Notes under the pieces: generated by a model
Databases searched by the model: none
Seen by the model: the letters and a program-made list of their open reading frames with translations, nothing else
What the model was told of the DNA's origin: nothing
Part shown: piece by piece, positions 27,799 through 39,278 of the stretch
Position numbering within the stretch: position 1 is the stretch's first letter
Layout of the letters: each line of letters opens with the position of its first letter
Assembly: GCA_008933995.1 (NCBI GenBank)
Contig: WARS01000013.1
Span: forward strand, 5,556,329 to 5,620,328
Source of the DNA: Datnioides undecimradiatus
Taxonomy: Eukaryota > Chordata > Actinopteri > Lobotiformes > Datnioididae
Direction of reading: 5' to 3'
Length of the DNA stretch: 64,000 nt
Made by a program: the position numbers and the translations under genes

Positions 27799-29246
27799 GT
27801 GTGTTGCCAGTTGACGGATGGCCGTATACTGCATGTCACAGTCATGTTCTCTAGCATGTCAGGTCATAGGAGGAGAAAAAGGAGCAGAGGCGACTCGAGT
27901 GAGGACTCATCTGTTAAAATGGCTCCTTTTGATTATCTGATGGTAACTTCCCATCAGATGAAACACTGTGCTTTGTACGAAGTGATTTGCATTTCTTTCC
28001 ATCTGAAGGACTAAGCATCATTGTTTTCATATTTACAGAATAGAACGCATTAATGAATCTCTCAGACAAGCCCACAATAACATTTTTGGCATTTTTCACC
28101 CAGTGGGCCGTCTCACATTTGTCATTCTGCACCAGGTCTCACATTAGAAAATGAAGTGGGTTGGTTTCTTACACCTGCTAGCCTGATGTCACACCCTTTT
28201 ATTTCCACACAAGAATTACTGAACTACTGTTTGTGTGTATGTTTACATAAAAACAAAGTCTTTTCATAATCATTCCAGAAGCAATCATATAATGTTGACA
28301 TCCAACATAAAAGCCCCGGAAGAATAGACTTAGGTTTGGTCTGCTGAGCTGTGAAAAGAATGAATTGTATGTCACAGTCAGAGAATAACTTCAGACACAA
28401 GACAAAAGGTCATTAATTATAATCTAAATATCAATACAGAAGACACCGACAGCAGGCTGGAAGAGCCATTTATAATCTGTTCTCCCTTTTTATTGCTTTT
28501 GTATTTGCTACTGCAGAGACGAGAATTTGTAGCTGGCAGATTCCTAGAAATGAAGAATATCACAGATAACAGAAACGTGGGTTAATCTCATCTCACATCT
28601 TAGTATTTCTTCCTGTGGATAATTAGCTGTGTGTCTTTTTGCTGACTTCTGCAATTAGCCTCATATTCACCCACAACGACTTACTCCACCAAAGGTTAAT
28701 AATGTTCTCTGTGTGTGTCTACACTGCAAATATACACGTGCACAAAACTGTAGTGCAGTCTGCATGGATAGATCATTGTGTGACACGCTTTTACTGCTTT
28801 TGGCTCACTACAGCAGCGCAGCGGATTTAAAATAAAACTGTCAATGGGAATAAAGTGCTGACTTTCAGCTTTACCAGTGTTTTCAGCTGCTCTCTCTCCA
28901 CAAGGTAAAGTGTTGTAATTGTTGCCCCTTTGACACATAGACTCATCTCCTGCCTTTAGGTCGCTGCAGCACGTTAAAGATTCTGAATAGAGACGCAATA
29001 TAGATCCAGGAAGCCAATAGATTTAATGCAAAACTATCATCCAATTAATATTTTCACAGATGAAAAAAAAATGTCCAAATTGAATAAATGCATTTTGGTG
29101 TCATTTTACCTTAATGCATAGGGATCATTGTTGCTGATCCTCATGCATTAGATGTGCTTGATAGATCTACATCTAGATAGGTATAAATAAGTAAGCAGGT
29201 CAGTTCATATATATCTATGTTAAATTCACTCTATCACTTTCTCCAG
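27799..29246. other. intron, about 1.4 kb
   Basis: GT-AG intron with AT-rich sequence. No recognised repeat or gene. The acceptor side (ctatcactttctccag) has a good pyrimidine run. Confidence 0.85.
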
Positions 29247-29372
29247 GGACCCATGTGATGGAGGGGTCAGGGCGCATGGTGGTAACTGCTGTCGGCGTCA
29301 ACTCTCAGACTGGAATCATCTTCACCCTGCTGGGGGCCGGCACAGAGGAAGAAGAGAAGAAAGAAAAGAAAG
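29247..29372 (+). CDS. atp2b2: atp2b2 exon: A domain end and linker before splice site A
   Basis: A 126-nt exon encoding [20 protein letters not shown] and [11 protein letters not shown], then an acidic-to-basic linker ([10 protein letters not shown]). It ends one base into a codon before gtcaga. In the PMCA family this is the exon immediately before splice site A, and the next base pair completes either a Gly codon (33-nt cassette included) or a Val codon (cassettes skipped). IIFTLLGAG followed by an E/K run is PMCA2-like, where PMCA4 has a different linker. Confidence 0.96.
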
Positions 29373-29810
29373 GTCAGATCATCATGTTGTTAAATCTTTC
29401 TCTTTTGCAAACATGCTTCCTAAGATGTTTCTGCAGTCGCTTCAGGAGTACTGAGGTATTTTTTTTTTAATCAGTGTTGCTCGGCAACGTACCCTTGAAA
29501 AAGCTTTTGTCGTTTCATTACCTTATGTCCTGAAAGTCTGACTGTGTATGCTCGTTGCATAACATCAGTGATTTTAAATGTCCTTGTTATCAAAAGCGTT
29601 CTAAACCATACACTCACAAATGTCCACCTGTTTAACTCATGTGGACCGTAGGAACCATTTGTAGGTTCTCGTAGCGCAGAGCCCTTAATACGTACCAGTA
29701 CTGTAAGAGATGAGAATTGGTGGAACACTTGTGAGCTGCGGTATCCAGGCTCTGTGGGTTCAGGTGCATTATTTTCCTTACTCTCTTATCCTTACAATTT
29801 CTCCTCGAAG
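29373..29810. other. intron, 438 nt
   Basis: Intron upstream of the 33-nt cassette, with a short poly-T run near 29460. The acceptor is ccttacaatttctcctcgaag, a moderate pyrimidine tract. No other feature seen. Confidence 0.75.
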
Positions 29811-29843
29811 GAGGGGCGGTGGAGGACGGGCACCAGAACACAG
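29811..29843 (+). CDS. atp2b2: atp2b2 splice-site-A cassette exon 1 (33 nt)
   Basis: A 33-nt open segment lies between ctcctcgaag and the donor gtagag. Its phase fits (2 nt, 10 codons, 1 nt), so it can be included or skipped without disturbing the frame. With the preceding G it reads G-GAVEDGHQNT. Mammalian PMCA2 is known to have a site-A exon of exactly 33 nt at this place, though its peptide (as I remember it) differs from this one. The size, phase, splice sites and position support the call; the peptide itself is poorly conserved, so this is less certain than the other two cassettes. Confidence 0.72.
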
Positions 29844-31837
29844 GTAGAGTATCACCTTTCTCTGACCCCTGGGGTGGCACTTGATCCATTTGACCTTTAA
29901 CCCCGAACGACCCCCAATAAATCATCGTTACTCTTCAACCCCTTTTGTGTGGCCAAGCCCCTTTGCCCTAATTGAATCCCTCACTTAAAAAGAGAAGCCT
30001 CATCATCACAACTCTGCATCTTTTTAAGTGTTGACAGATGACACATTTCACAATGCATAATCCTCTCCCCTTATAACAGGCACTGCGCTCATCAAACTAA
30101 CAAGTTAGCATTCAACATCGGTGCTGTTTCATAGACGCATTGAATGTCATGAATAAACAAAGCCTGTCAGACTCATCTCATTTCTGTGTTACAGAACAAT
30201 GACATGAGAGCGACAGCCTCGCAGGTGTACATCACATGTACCAGCAGTAGAGAGTAAAGTAGATGGTGTAAGATGTTACTTTTGCATCTTATGTATGTAC
30301 ATACAGATATTCTAACATCAGCAGTGATTCGTTGTCGCTGTTCCCTGTGCCGCCTCTGGCAGCTCTGTAGTTGGTGCCCCAGTAGCTTGCATGGATAGCA
30401 TACTACATGTTTTGAAGCATTGTGCGTCAGTGCTGTCTCAGAATTGTCATGTTATTCAAGGTAACAGTAAAACATGTCATCTCCTGTGGACAGTATGTCT
30501 GACCTGAACAGTGACAAATCCTATATGTGTTCTTGTTGTGACCTCTAAGCGTACTGCATCAACAGTATGCTTTTGATCTGGGTGTAGCACAGTGGCAATA
30601 TGCATTATTCTAACAGGTTTAATTAAACTGATCAGTTTGATCAAACCACCAGGAACAACAGAGATAGAGATAAACCAACAACAGACAGTATGGGGAAACA
30701 GTCTGTGAACAGCCAAATTCACTTTAAAGCCCTTCATGTTAATGCATCTTAATTGTCACTGATCCTTGTTTTAAAGTTGCAGGTTTGATCAACATCTGCA
30801 TTTTTAAAGTAGAAATTTCTGTTAAAAGAGTTGTGCCTCATTGCATTTGATACATGCATGGCAAACCTAATTACTACAACTCAGTCAACTACATTTAAAG
30901 CTGTATTAAGACTACATAAGTATAACTGGTTAAATTAGAGTAAAATGTAGGCCCCCAAAACATTTTAAAGGATCCCACAAGCTAAATGTAGTTCCAGTAA
31001 GATGGATTTGCTTTCACAACACTGCTTGTGATTGCAAACTCATCACTGGGGTGCTGTGTGTTAAAGAGGGAATAAACAAAGTATAGCATTGTGATAAAAC
31101 TATAAATCACAGTGCTTTTGTAAACAGATACTTTAAACAGAACTTTAGACGCAGAACTCCAGTTGAATTTCCTTTTTTGGAGTAATCAGTCAGTCTACAG
31201 GGGGCAGGAACACTGCCTCATATTCACACCAGTAATGTTTATTTGCCCCATCACTGAACTGGTTGGCACATGTGTATTTCCCTGGCTAATAAGCTGTTGT
31301 TTTTTTTTTTGTTTACTTTGCAGGAGAGTTTAATTTCAGAATGGTTATGCAACGCCGTGTAGCTCATTTTGTTTCAGATTTTCTGCTCAGGTTATGATTT
31401 TGTGATGCTAAAAGATATTACATGAATAACATGGTTTAAATGAATTTCACATTGAAAAAAATGTTTAAAAAAAAAAAGGTTGGTTTTATCACTATTGTTT
31501 ACTTTCCATGCAATATTATATCCATTAAAGTACAGTCAGTAACTTGTAACAGGTATGTGTTAAATCAGCTTACAGTTGGTTTGTCTATTTTCTAGCTCTG
31601 GTTTCACATTTTGTTATACTTCCATACATGTTATGTTCAGATTTCATGTTTCATGTCTGTTCAATGTTGCACTTGTTTATTTGATTGACACAACATTTCC
31701 TAGATCACCTTAGTATCCTACATGAGGTCACATGAATGAAATATAGATCACAAATTTCACACTTTAGCATTCACATGTGCTGAATCTCTTAAATGTGCTA
31801 TAACCATGTTATTTCTGTTCATTGTCTTGTGTGTGCA

Positions 31838-31868
<31 letters not shown>

Positions 31869-31971
31869 GTGTGTGTGTGGGCGCGTGGGTGTTTTTGTTC
31901 ATTCATGTTCGGCCTTCATTGTTACTGGCTAGACTGCTCCCATCCCCCTATCCACCCCATCGCAACTATAG
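29844..31971. other. intron, about 2.1 kb
   Basis: Intron between the 33-nt and 54-nt cassettes. It contains a TGCATG hexamer at 30388-30393, a poly-A run near 31468-31477 and a long (GT)n tract ending about 90 nt before the next exon. No coding sequence recognised. Confidence 0.75.
31829..31880. repeat. (GT)n tract upstream of the 54-nt cassette
   Basis: About 50 nt of tg units with one TGCATG (31834-31839) and one gc interruption. It ends about 90 nt before the 54-nt cassette exon, and its transcript would be a UG-repeat. Confidence 0.95.
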
Positions 31972-32025
31972 CCACGGATGGGGCTGCAGGCATTAATGCC
32001 CCTGGCAGTGCCAGCCTAATTAATG
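31972..32025 (+). CDS. atp2b2: atp2b2 splice-site-A cassette exon 2 (54 nt)
   Basis: A 54-nt exon sits between the acceptor cgcaactatag and the donor gtaggt, phase 1 at both ends. With the preceding G it reads ATDGAAGINAPGSASLING. This parallels the mammalian PMCA2 exon (as remembered, starting ADGAAASN and ending NASLVNG), which is 60 nt, so the fish exon is two codons shorter. The ASL-x-NG ending is the clearest match. Including it lengthens the loop between the A domain and M3, the region linked to apical targeting in mammalian PMCA2. Confidence 0.86.
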
Positions 32026-32449
32026 GTAGGTTGACAAAACCTCTGATCTCTGACCTCTCTCTGTCGTGACTTTTGACACCTCCTACCTTCTCCATCGTCC
32101 AACTGCCTCACATCATGGGTGCTCACCTTCTGCTCTGCTCTACCTTCTGTATCCATGCTGTCAGTGCATGTCCTCTATAGTTGTAGAAATTAGTCTTGTG
32201 GCTCCTCTTCTTCTCTTGATGCTAACTTTTGTCATGTATTGCTTTTAACGTAAACGCCACATAGTTGTCTTGGAAACATTAGTATTTAAGTTTTTTTGGT
32301 GCATTTTTCTATGAAAATTAGAATAAACCGTCCACATTGAAAAATTAACTCTCTGTGATCGTATTCAGTAAAACCTTTCTATGTATTTATAAATAAAAAA
32401 TATATATTATGTGAAGAATAGCTAGGTTAACAATGTGAGGTGGGATGCC

Positions 32450-32482
32450 TTTTAAGGAATAGTTTTGGGAAATACACTTATA
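32450..32482 (-). repeat. end fragment of fish interspersed repeat
   Basis: tttaaggaatagttttggga followed by aatacacttata is the inverted form of the family seen at 15510-15602 (gcgtatttcccaaaactttg ... attcct). Only the terminal portion remains. Confidence 0.55.
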
Positions 32483-33351
32483 GAAAAAGAAATATTCCTT
32501 TAAGTGGTGCTGTTTGTGTAGTAAAGTAATTGTTATATTAATTCATGTTTCTTGTAGTGGATAAGCTGACGCGAGCTGAAGAATGGTGGCAAATTTACAT
32601 TGTAAGGCCATCTCTATTAGTTGGGTATCCTCTGAGATCACTTAGTGCAAATCCACCATTTCTGTGTTGGCTGGACAAGATGCAAAAGATTAACTACATT
32701 CATTGTCGCAGTGGGTTCTCTCTTATCTTTGTCTCCTTGGAGAGCAGCCACAAAATGTTTGTACTCAAGGCAGGAGGGGCGTGATTTGCACTGTAATGAT
32801 GACCTTGTGCTGTCCTGGGCTGGAACAGAGCAATTTGTCATCTTCAGCTTTATTGTGACTCCAGGGAACTGGCTAATGTGGAAGTAGAGGTGAAACAAGC
32901 CATTTATTCTTCACATACATGCTGAAGATTGGTGAAGAATCAGGTCTTCCTGCTCAACCTGAGTCATTTTCTCTGTTACATTTGAGTACAGAGCATTGAA
33001 AGACAGATTTCGTGCAATTTCTCGCCTGCCTGCCACTGAGACAAACGGTGCATATCTCTATAATTATAGCCTGGGTAAATAATGGTATCATTTCCACAGT
33101 ATCTGATAAATGCTTTCTTAATTTTAATATCTTGTTTTGTAAACACTAAGTTTGAAACTGAGACTCCCGAAACTTTTACTATTTTGTATCATTAGCTTGC
33201 GAAATGTTTTACGCTGTACTAACCAGCAAGTTGAATGAAGTTTTCTCTTTGCGTTAGCAGCACAATAAATTCACTGTCCCCAAACTTAGATTTCGATTTT
33301 CCTCCAGTTGCTCTTATGTAACTTTACCATGTGGGAGGTTATATCTTCAGG

Positions 33352-33354
<3 letters not shown>

Positions 33355-33405
<51 letters not shown>
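33355..33405. repeat. (TC)n microsatellite
   Basis: Pure tc repeat of about 50 nt in the intron before the 42-nt cassette. Confidence 0.95.
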
Positions 33406-33410
<5 letters not shown>

Positions 33411-34172
33411 GTTCACATCTCCAGTCTGCTTCCCTCTGTGTGATCTTGCATGCGCTTTCTGAATTTTCCTCCTATGCATGCCGTCTCTTGTTTGTGTGTA
33501 TTGTACCTGTGTGTGTGGCGTGTGTGTTTGTGGTGTACTCTCCCTCGCGGTGGTCAGTGTTCAGTTTAATGCTGTATCTACTGTATATCTTGATATCTCA
33601 TTTTATAAGCTTACGTTGCTGATAACCGCATCGTATTGTTGACTGTGCTCATAGTGTGAGTATGTCGCTCCCAACAGTTTTTAAAAACAGAAAATTCAGC
33701 AGTGTGTGTGCAGTTTTTTTATCCAATTAATATTCATCATTTTAATAATATGTTACACGCATTAGAGTTTGATGTCAAAATATTTAGCACCAGAGGGCTC
33801 CGTTGAGCAGTTTTAATTATCTAATTATTTGCTTAAGCAATGAAATCTTTTAAAAAGTCTTTTAAAACCAGTTTTTTTCCTGTTTTATGCAAGAAAATCT
33901 GCACACTACAGTATTTATCTGTGATTCTCAAGTACATTTTGTTTCAGTAACCCATTGCTGGTTGCTGTTAGCTTCTAGTTACATTACATCACTTACACAT
34001 CACGAGCCTTTCTATGTGACTGTCACAGAGACGTTGTATTAAAGGTCATTTTCCTGTCTCCCTGTTTGTGACTTTTGGTTCTCGCTGTGTGTGTCGTCTC
34101 TGTGGTGATAATTTGTTGACATGTCTGCCTTGGTTATTTTTGTTGTTATTGTCTTGTATGTCTCCATCATAG

Positions 34173-34214
34173 GTAAAATGCAAGATGGCAATATGGAGAG
34201 CAACCAGATTAAAG
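34173..34214 (+). CDS. atp2b2: atp2b2 splice-site-A cassette exon 3 (42 nt)
   Basis: A 42-nt exon lies between tctccatcatag and the donor gtaacc, phase 1 at both ends. It reads GKMQDGNMESNQIK with the flanking split codons. The mammalian PMCA2 exon at this place is also 42 nt and begins KMQDGN. In mammals this exon is the one most often kept when the other two are skipped. Exact size, phase and motif all agree, so I am confident. Confidence 0.93.
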
Positions 34215-34227
34215 GTAACCAAACCAC

Positions 34228-34295
34228 ATCTTTCACTCTCTCCTCCCTTGCCTTCTCTCTTTCCGCTCCCCCTCCTTTTCATCCTGTCCCCTCTA
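34228..34295 (+). promoter_or_regulatory. pyrimidine-rich intronic block after the 42-nt cassette
   Basis: Starting 14 nt after the donor of the 42-nt cassette, this stretch is mostly C and T, with several tctct and cttctc cores of the kind bound by PTB proteins. A role in cassette choice is inference. Confidence 0.4.
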
Positions 34296-35527
34296 TGGTG
34301 TGCGGTGCAAGCTCTGGGTCAAATGCAGGTGGAAAATCATCCACTGCTTGATTCATTTCATAGATTATATTCTACGCATATTCTACAGTGTTGGATCTTT
34401 ATTGTAGTTCACCACTGACTAAGTAAATCCCAGAGAGTGTTTGACCCTGGTTTTACCTGCTGCCATACCAGGGTAGAAAGTCCCTCCTCTTCACTCTGTC
34501 TGTCACTAAAGTGTTGTCCCTGGTCTGTTGTTCTGTTGTTGTTCCCGTTGTGTTGTTGATTGTCTTGTTCTCTAAAGGAGAACAGAAACCTGTCCCTCAG
34601 CTACTGTATCTGCCTCAATCAGTTTGCCCTTTTCCACTGAAAACACCAAAACTGTCCTTTTTTGTTCTGTCCTTAAATTATATGCAGCAGTGCACCCTCA
34701 GTCCACCCGCCCACTCTTTGATGAAATATACCTGGGACAAGTTGTTTTGGATTAAAAAGAAAGTGTGTAATTTTTGGTTTAACATGTTTAACAATCTAAT
34801 GTTTAATATTGTTTTTGTTAATTATTGATCCAGTCAGTAAAAAGTAAAAATGTTCATCTTAGTTAATCAAAGTGATGATAAAAGCCATTAAATCAATAAA
34901 GTACAACAGAGGTTTTGTTTTTTTTGACACTTCAGACACTGATATCAATAAGCATAACACATAATAGACTTCTACATGTCACCAGATCAATATTTTTTCA
35001 CTTAATTAAATTGTCAAAATTGTAAAATTGTTGGCATCTTTAACAGTCTTATTTGGTTTATTGAAGTTCTCAGTTCTGTAGTCCACCCATGGGTTTATCT
35101 CTAGTTTATGTCCAAATATGTTTGCTTTCTAAAAACAAATTCAAGTTGAGATGGAATAACAGACACAACTGTGTTCCCAAAGTGAAGGGGCAAAATGGTA
35201 AAGGACGACTCTGCACCTGTTGATATGGATCCCAGTCTAGATCAGCGTTTGTACGATATAGATTTAAATTCAGCTTTCTGAAAATGAGCCTTTGACCTTA
35301 GTGTATATTAACATCAAGTACTTGATCTTGTTCTTCTGCTACGTACAGTTGGATACAGACACTTTCTGCCTGAGTCATGTGGTTAGGGGAAAAAAAATAC
35401 ACAACCAGACAGCATGACAAATGTTCACCATTAAAAGGTTTTTCGTGAGCATCAAACACATGCCTCATTCTTATTGGAAAAACTGGTTGAAATGATTCTT
35501 GACAATGGGTTACATTAACAGGGAAGC

Positions 35528-35558
35528 TGTGTGTTTGTGTGTGTGTGTGTGTGTGTGA
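35528..35558. repeat. (GT)n microsatellite
   Basis: GT repeat of about 30 nt in the intron after splice site A. Confidence 0.93.
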
Positions 35559-35642
35559 GGGGAAGAGAGATGGAGACAGACTGAGGTAATTGAAAATTGG
35601 TTTTATAGTCTGAACAGTATTTTTTATTACAGTGTAGATGAA

Positions 35643-35644
35643 TT

Positions 35645-35679
<35 letters not shown>

Positions 35680-35681
35680 TT
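35643..35681. repeat. (ATTT)n microsatellite
   Basis: About nine copies of the tetranucleotide attt. Confidence 0.95.
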
Positions 35682-36893
35682 GCCACCCCATAAAACAGTT
35701 CCTGCAATATAAAGCAGAAGAAATATAAACACATAGATCACTTTGTATTTCAGCAAATGATCATTAACAGCAGCTTTGACTGGTGGAAGCAGTTTATTTC
35801 GATTTTCTTTTACCGTGTGCAAAGCAATGACGGTCATTTCAAATGCATGTTACAGTCTGCAGCACTGTATTTTGTGTGGTTCAGCCTCCTCCCTTAGATG
35901 TTTTGTTTCTGCGTAATGTATGATCATATTTATATACAGCACATAGTGGAATCTATACAAGGTTTTACTACAGTAAATGGGGGTTTTCAATAGTTATTGT
36001 ATTTATAAGAGATGAGCTTTCAACAGTTTGTTACTTTGATAACCTTTTTTAAGTTTCTTTTTATTCTGTTGATAGTTTCTCATACAGTGCTGTGATCATA
36101 TACATTTCATATAAATCATTTCAAATTTGAATCCCCCAATACTTCAAACATCATTTCAGACTAGTCTTCAAAGTGTTTCGAGAGAAAACAAGAAAACAAT
36201 TGGGCAACTTGTCATTTATGTTTAGGTCTTATGCTGCAAATTGTAATAGACCTCCAGAAAGCTGGAGACTTCAATATGACCCACCTTGTTTTCTTTTCCA
36301 TTTTTATCTCTATTGTTTTGAAAAACCCTTTTCCCCACCTTATTCCTTTTTAACCTTTTCATTTCTTTTCTGCTATTTTTATTTTGTTTATTGCTTTATA
36401 TGAATCACAATGAGTTTTCCTTGTATGTGTGAAATGTGCCGCACTGTATAGACGGTTTCCTTTTCCTCACTTTCTGCAAATATTTAGCAGGTTCCTAAAT
36501 TATCTGTGAATCTGGCATGGACCATGCATTTAGGACCGCTGAATTATTCATGATTTACTGGCAAATATGTGTGAAAAGATGTGAAAAGATGAATTCTTAG
36601 TTTAGATACTCTTTACATAAACAAGGTTCTCAGCCTTTATTTGATCACAAATACAATGCAGGCAGAAACATAAATGTTTATTATGTTATGGAAAAGATTT
36701 ATACATATCAACTAGATCCAATCTTGTAACGGGATGTGAAATGCCTTCTTCCTGGTTTTGAATCTAAACTGTATGTCTATACTGAACTACTATAAGACCT
36801 GGGTGTTGAGGCTGATTCCCTGCTCCTCTATGCTCCCTTGGTCTAATCTACATTTTTAACACTGCTGCCGTCTGTTTTTTGTGGTGTTTACAG

Positions 36894-37058
36894 TAAAGAA
36901 GCAGGATGGAGCAGCTGCTATGGAGATGCAGCCTTTAAAGAGTGCTGAAGGTGGGGAGGCGGACGAGAAAGAGAGGAAGAAGGTGTCCATTCCGAAGAAA
37001 GAGAAGTCTGTGCTGCAAGGGAAGCTGACCAAACTGGCCGTCCAGATTGGCAAAGCAG
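36894..37058 (+). CDS. atp2b2: atp2b2 exon: linker and phospholipid-sensing region
   Basis: This 165-nt exon follows gtttacag and precedes gtagag. It encodes [20 protein letters not shown], then [20 protein letters not shown] and [15 protein letters not shown]. The basic stretch before M3 ([20 protein letters not shown]) is the acidic-phospholipid-responsive segment known in PMCA pumps. Its first two bases pair with the G of whichever exon precedes it to make a Val codon. [15 protein letters not shown] is characteristic of PMCA2 as remembered. Confidence 0.97.
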
Positions 37059-38933
37059 GTAGAGTAAACTGCACACCGACACGTCCATCACAGAGTCAGA
37101 TCCAGGCTTGAGGTGCTGAGCTGTCATCCTTTCCATGAAAACAAGATGTTGCACTGATTAGTGTCTGTTTTTTGGTTGCTTAAAGATCAAAGTAGTCAAG
37201 AAGAATGCTGTGTTTGAATTATGAAGAGGAGCTTGTTCATTTTATTTTTCTAAATGGCCTGCCCTCCAGGGACTCGCTGAATCATTGTAGTGGAAACCAC
37301 TGAGACAGCATTATGCAGCTTGTTCACTTTTGCGCATTTTACAGTCAATGCATTTATTTAACTGACCCTTAGAAACGTATAACAAGTGCACACAGTCCAT
37401 GCCATAATCACTTGCTTGTAATGTAATTTAAAGCAGTTTATGTCTCCAAGGAGTTGACAGCTGAAACACTTGCACTGGGCCTGCACCAGCAAGCCAGCGA
37501 ATGTTTTTAGTAACAGATGCCCACATGCCAGTGTGCCCACGTTGTGGGTGTGCTCCTAGCAGCGGCATAGTGGGATTATTGTGGAACAGTGATATCCATG
37601 AATATTACATGCCGAAAATACTTCATGCAAAAAAGCGCAGGTTTCCGGACCAGTCTGGAGGAACTGGGATCTCTCAAAACCAGAGTCTCGAAAATCCTAC
37701 CAGGTTTTGATGGACTATTTTTGACTAAGTAAAAAGTTAAGAGTCTCATTTCCTGAGAAACCTTTTAAGAAGTCCTTGTTTTTACAGGGTGCTGTTACAT
37801 CATGTTGTTGGTCTGAGTGATGGAATGAGGACATGGTGTCAGAACAATGAAATACCGTGGATGGATTAGCATACAAGCAGCATTTTAAGATCATATGGCC
37901 TTCCTGCGGGTCTGGCAGGAAATGTTTGGGCTTATTACACTTCAGGGCTAGTGACCCTCGAGCGTGTGTGCCTATTTTTATGTTACTGTAGTTTATCAGC
38001 TCTCTTTACAGTCGCAATAAGCAGTTAGCTTATTAACCTCCAGATAAGGTGTAATATACTTGGACATGAAATATTTACAGTTTACTTTACTGCATTGCAT
38101 TGACACTGTGCATCTTAATGCACGAGCCGCACAAAAAGCAGGAAGTGTCACATGGTCCACTGCATATGGCTACATACACAAAGGACGGGGACAGGTGCAA
38201 GAAAAATCCGCCTGCATCTGGCCTCTGCAGGATTTCCCTGATCTTTTTCTGTGACAAATTAAAACACGGCCAGTCTTTTGGAAATGACCTACAATGAACT
38301 ATACACTCATTGAAATATGCTCACATACTCACACGGTTTACCAGATACATTTAGCTAAAACTAATGTAGTTAACAGTAACAGTGCTGCATTAAGTCCTTC
38401 ATATGCTTGTAATATTAAAGTGCTTGTTGGAACTGTTGGTAACTTTATGGTCATTTTCAAGGCTGAATCCTTTCGCTGTGAAGTAAGACTCATTGTGACT
38501 TGACAGGACTTGATCAGGAAACAAGACAAAGTAATCAAATTACTATGGTTCTTTAATGATACCTGGGTTTATTTAACCCTTAATTAATTCACTTTCTTTC
38601 CTCACAGAAAAAGTTGGACATGGCACCAAACATCAAAAACACAAGTCTATCTATATAATGTGATAAATGCTGTCTTTGATTGGTTTAGCTGCAATAATAT
38701 GCCAATAAATGAGCCAGCAAGCACAAAACATTGACGTTGACACTGATGCACACATGTAATGCAGGTATAATAAATGTTTCTGGTCACAGGGATGTTTGCC
38801 ACACACACCACCCGGGCTCTAGCTTTTGCCTATCAAACACTCCTCAGCAGTGACCAATGACAACATTTCAGTTTTTTAAAATCCACTTTCGTTACCTGGC
38901 ACTCCATTGATAATGTTTTGTATCTTTTTACAG
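37059..38933. other. intron, about 1.9 kb
   Basis: GT-AG intron before the M3-M4 exon. No recognised repeat or gene. Confidence 0.85.
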
Positions 38934-39148
38934 GTTTGCTCATGTCGGCCATCACAGTCATCATCCTGGTTCTGTACTTTGCCATTGACAACTTTGTGAT
39001 GCAGAAGCGCCCCTGGATGCCCGAGTGCACTCCCATCTACATCCAGTACTTTGTCAAGTTCTTCATCATTGGTGTGACCGTGTTGGTGGTGGCTGTGCCT
39101 GAGGGGCTTCCTCTGGCTGTCACCATCTCCCTGGCCTACTCTGTCAAG
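38934..39148 (+). CDS. atp2b2: atp2b2 exon: M3, M4 and Ca2+-site PEGL
   Basis: A 215-nt exon ending in phase 0 (SVK) before gtgagg. It encodes M3 ([20 protein letters not shown]), the short outer loop [17 protein letters not shown] and M4 ([20 protein letters not shown]), then [10 protein letters not shown]. The Glu of PEGL (codon at 39101-39103) is one of the residues that binds the single transported Ca2+ in PMCAs. The loop and helix sequences fit the vertebrate family with conservative changes. Confidence 0.98.
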
Positions 39149-39278
39149 GTGAGGAAGAATGAAAGGGAACCAGCTGAACCAATTAAGAAACCTCTTATTC
39201 AACAGTTCAAACATTTTAAATCATTTTTACTTATGCGTTGCAATGTAACATGATCATCACATGGTTTCGCACCAACAG

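Larger units (their letters stand above)
32026..34172. other. intron, about 2.1 kb
   Basis: Intron between the 54-nt and 42-nt cassettes. It contains a piece of a fish interspersed repeat (about 32450-32482), a (TC)n tract at 33355-33405 and two TGCATG hexamers at 33447-33452 and 33475-33480. No exon recognised. Confidence 0.75.
34215..36893. other. intron, about 2.7 kb
   Basis: Intron after the last site-A cassette. It starts with a dense pyrimidine block (34228-34295) and holds a (GT)n tract near 35528-35558 and an (ATTT)n tract at 35643-35681. The remainder is AT-rich with no exon recognised. Confidence 0.8.
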
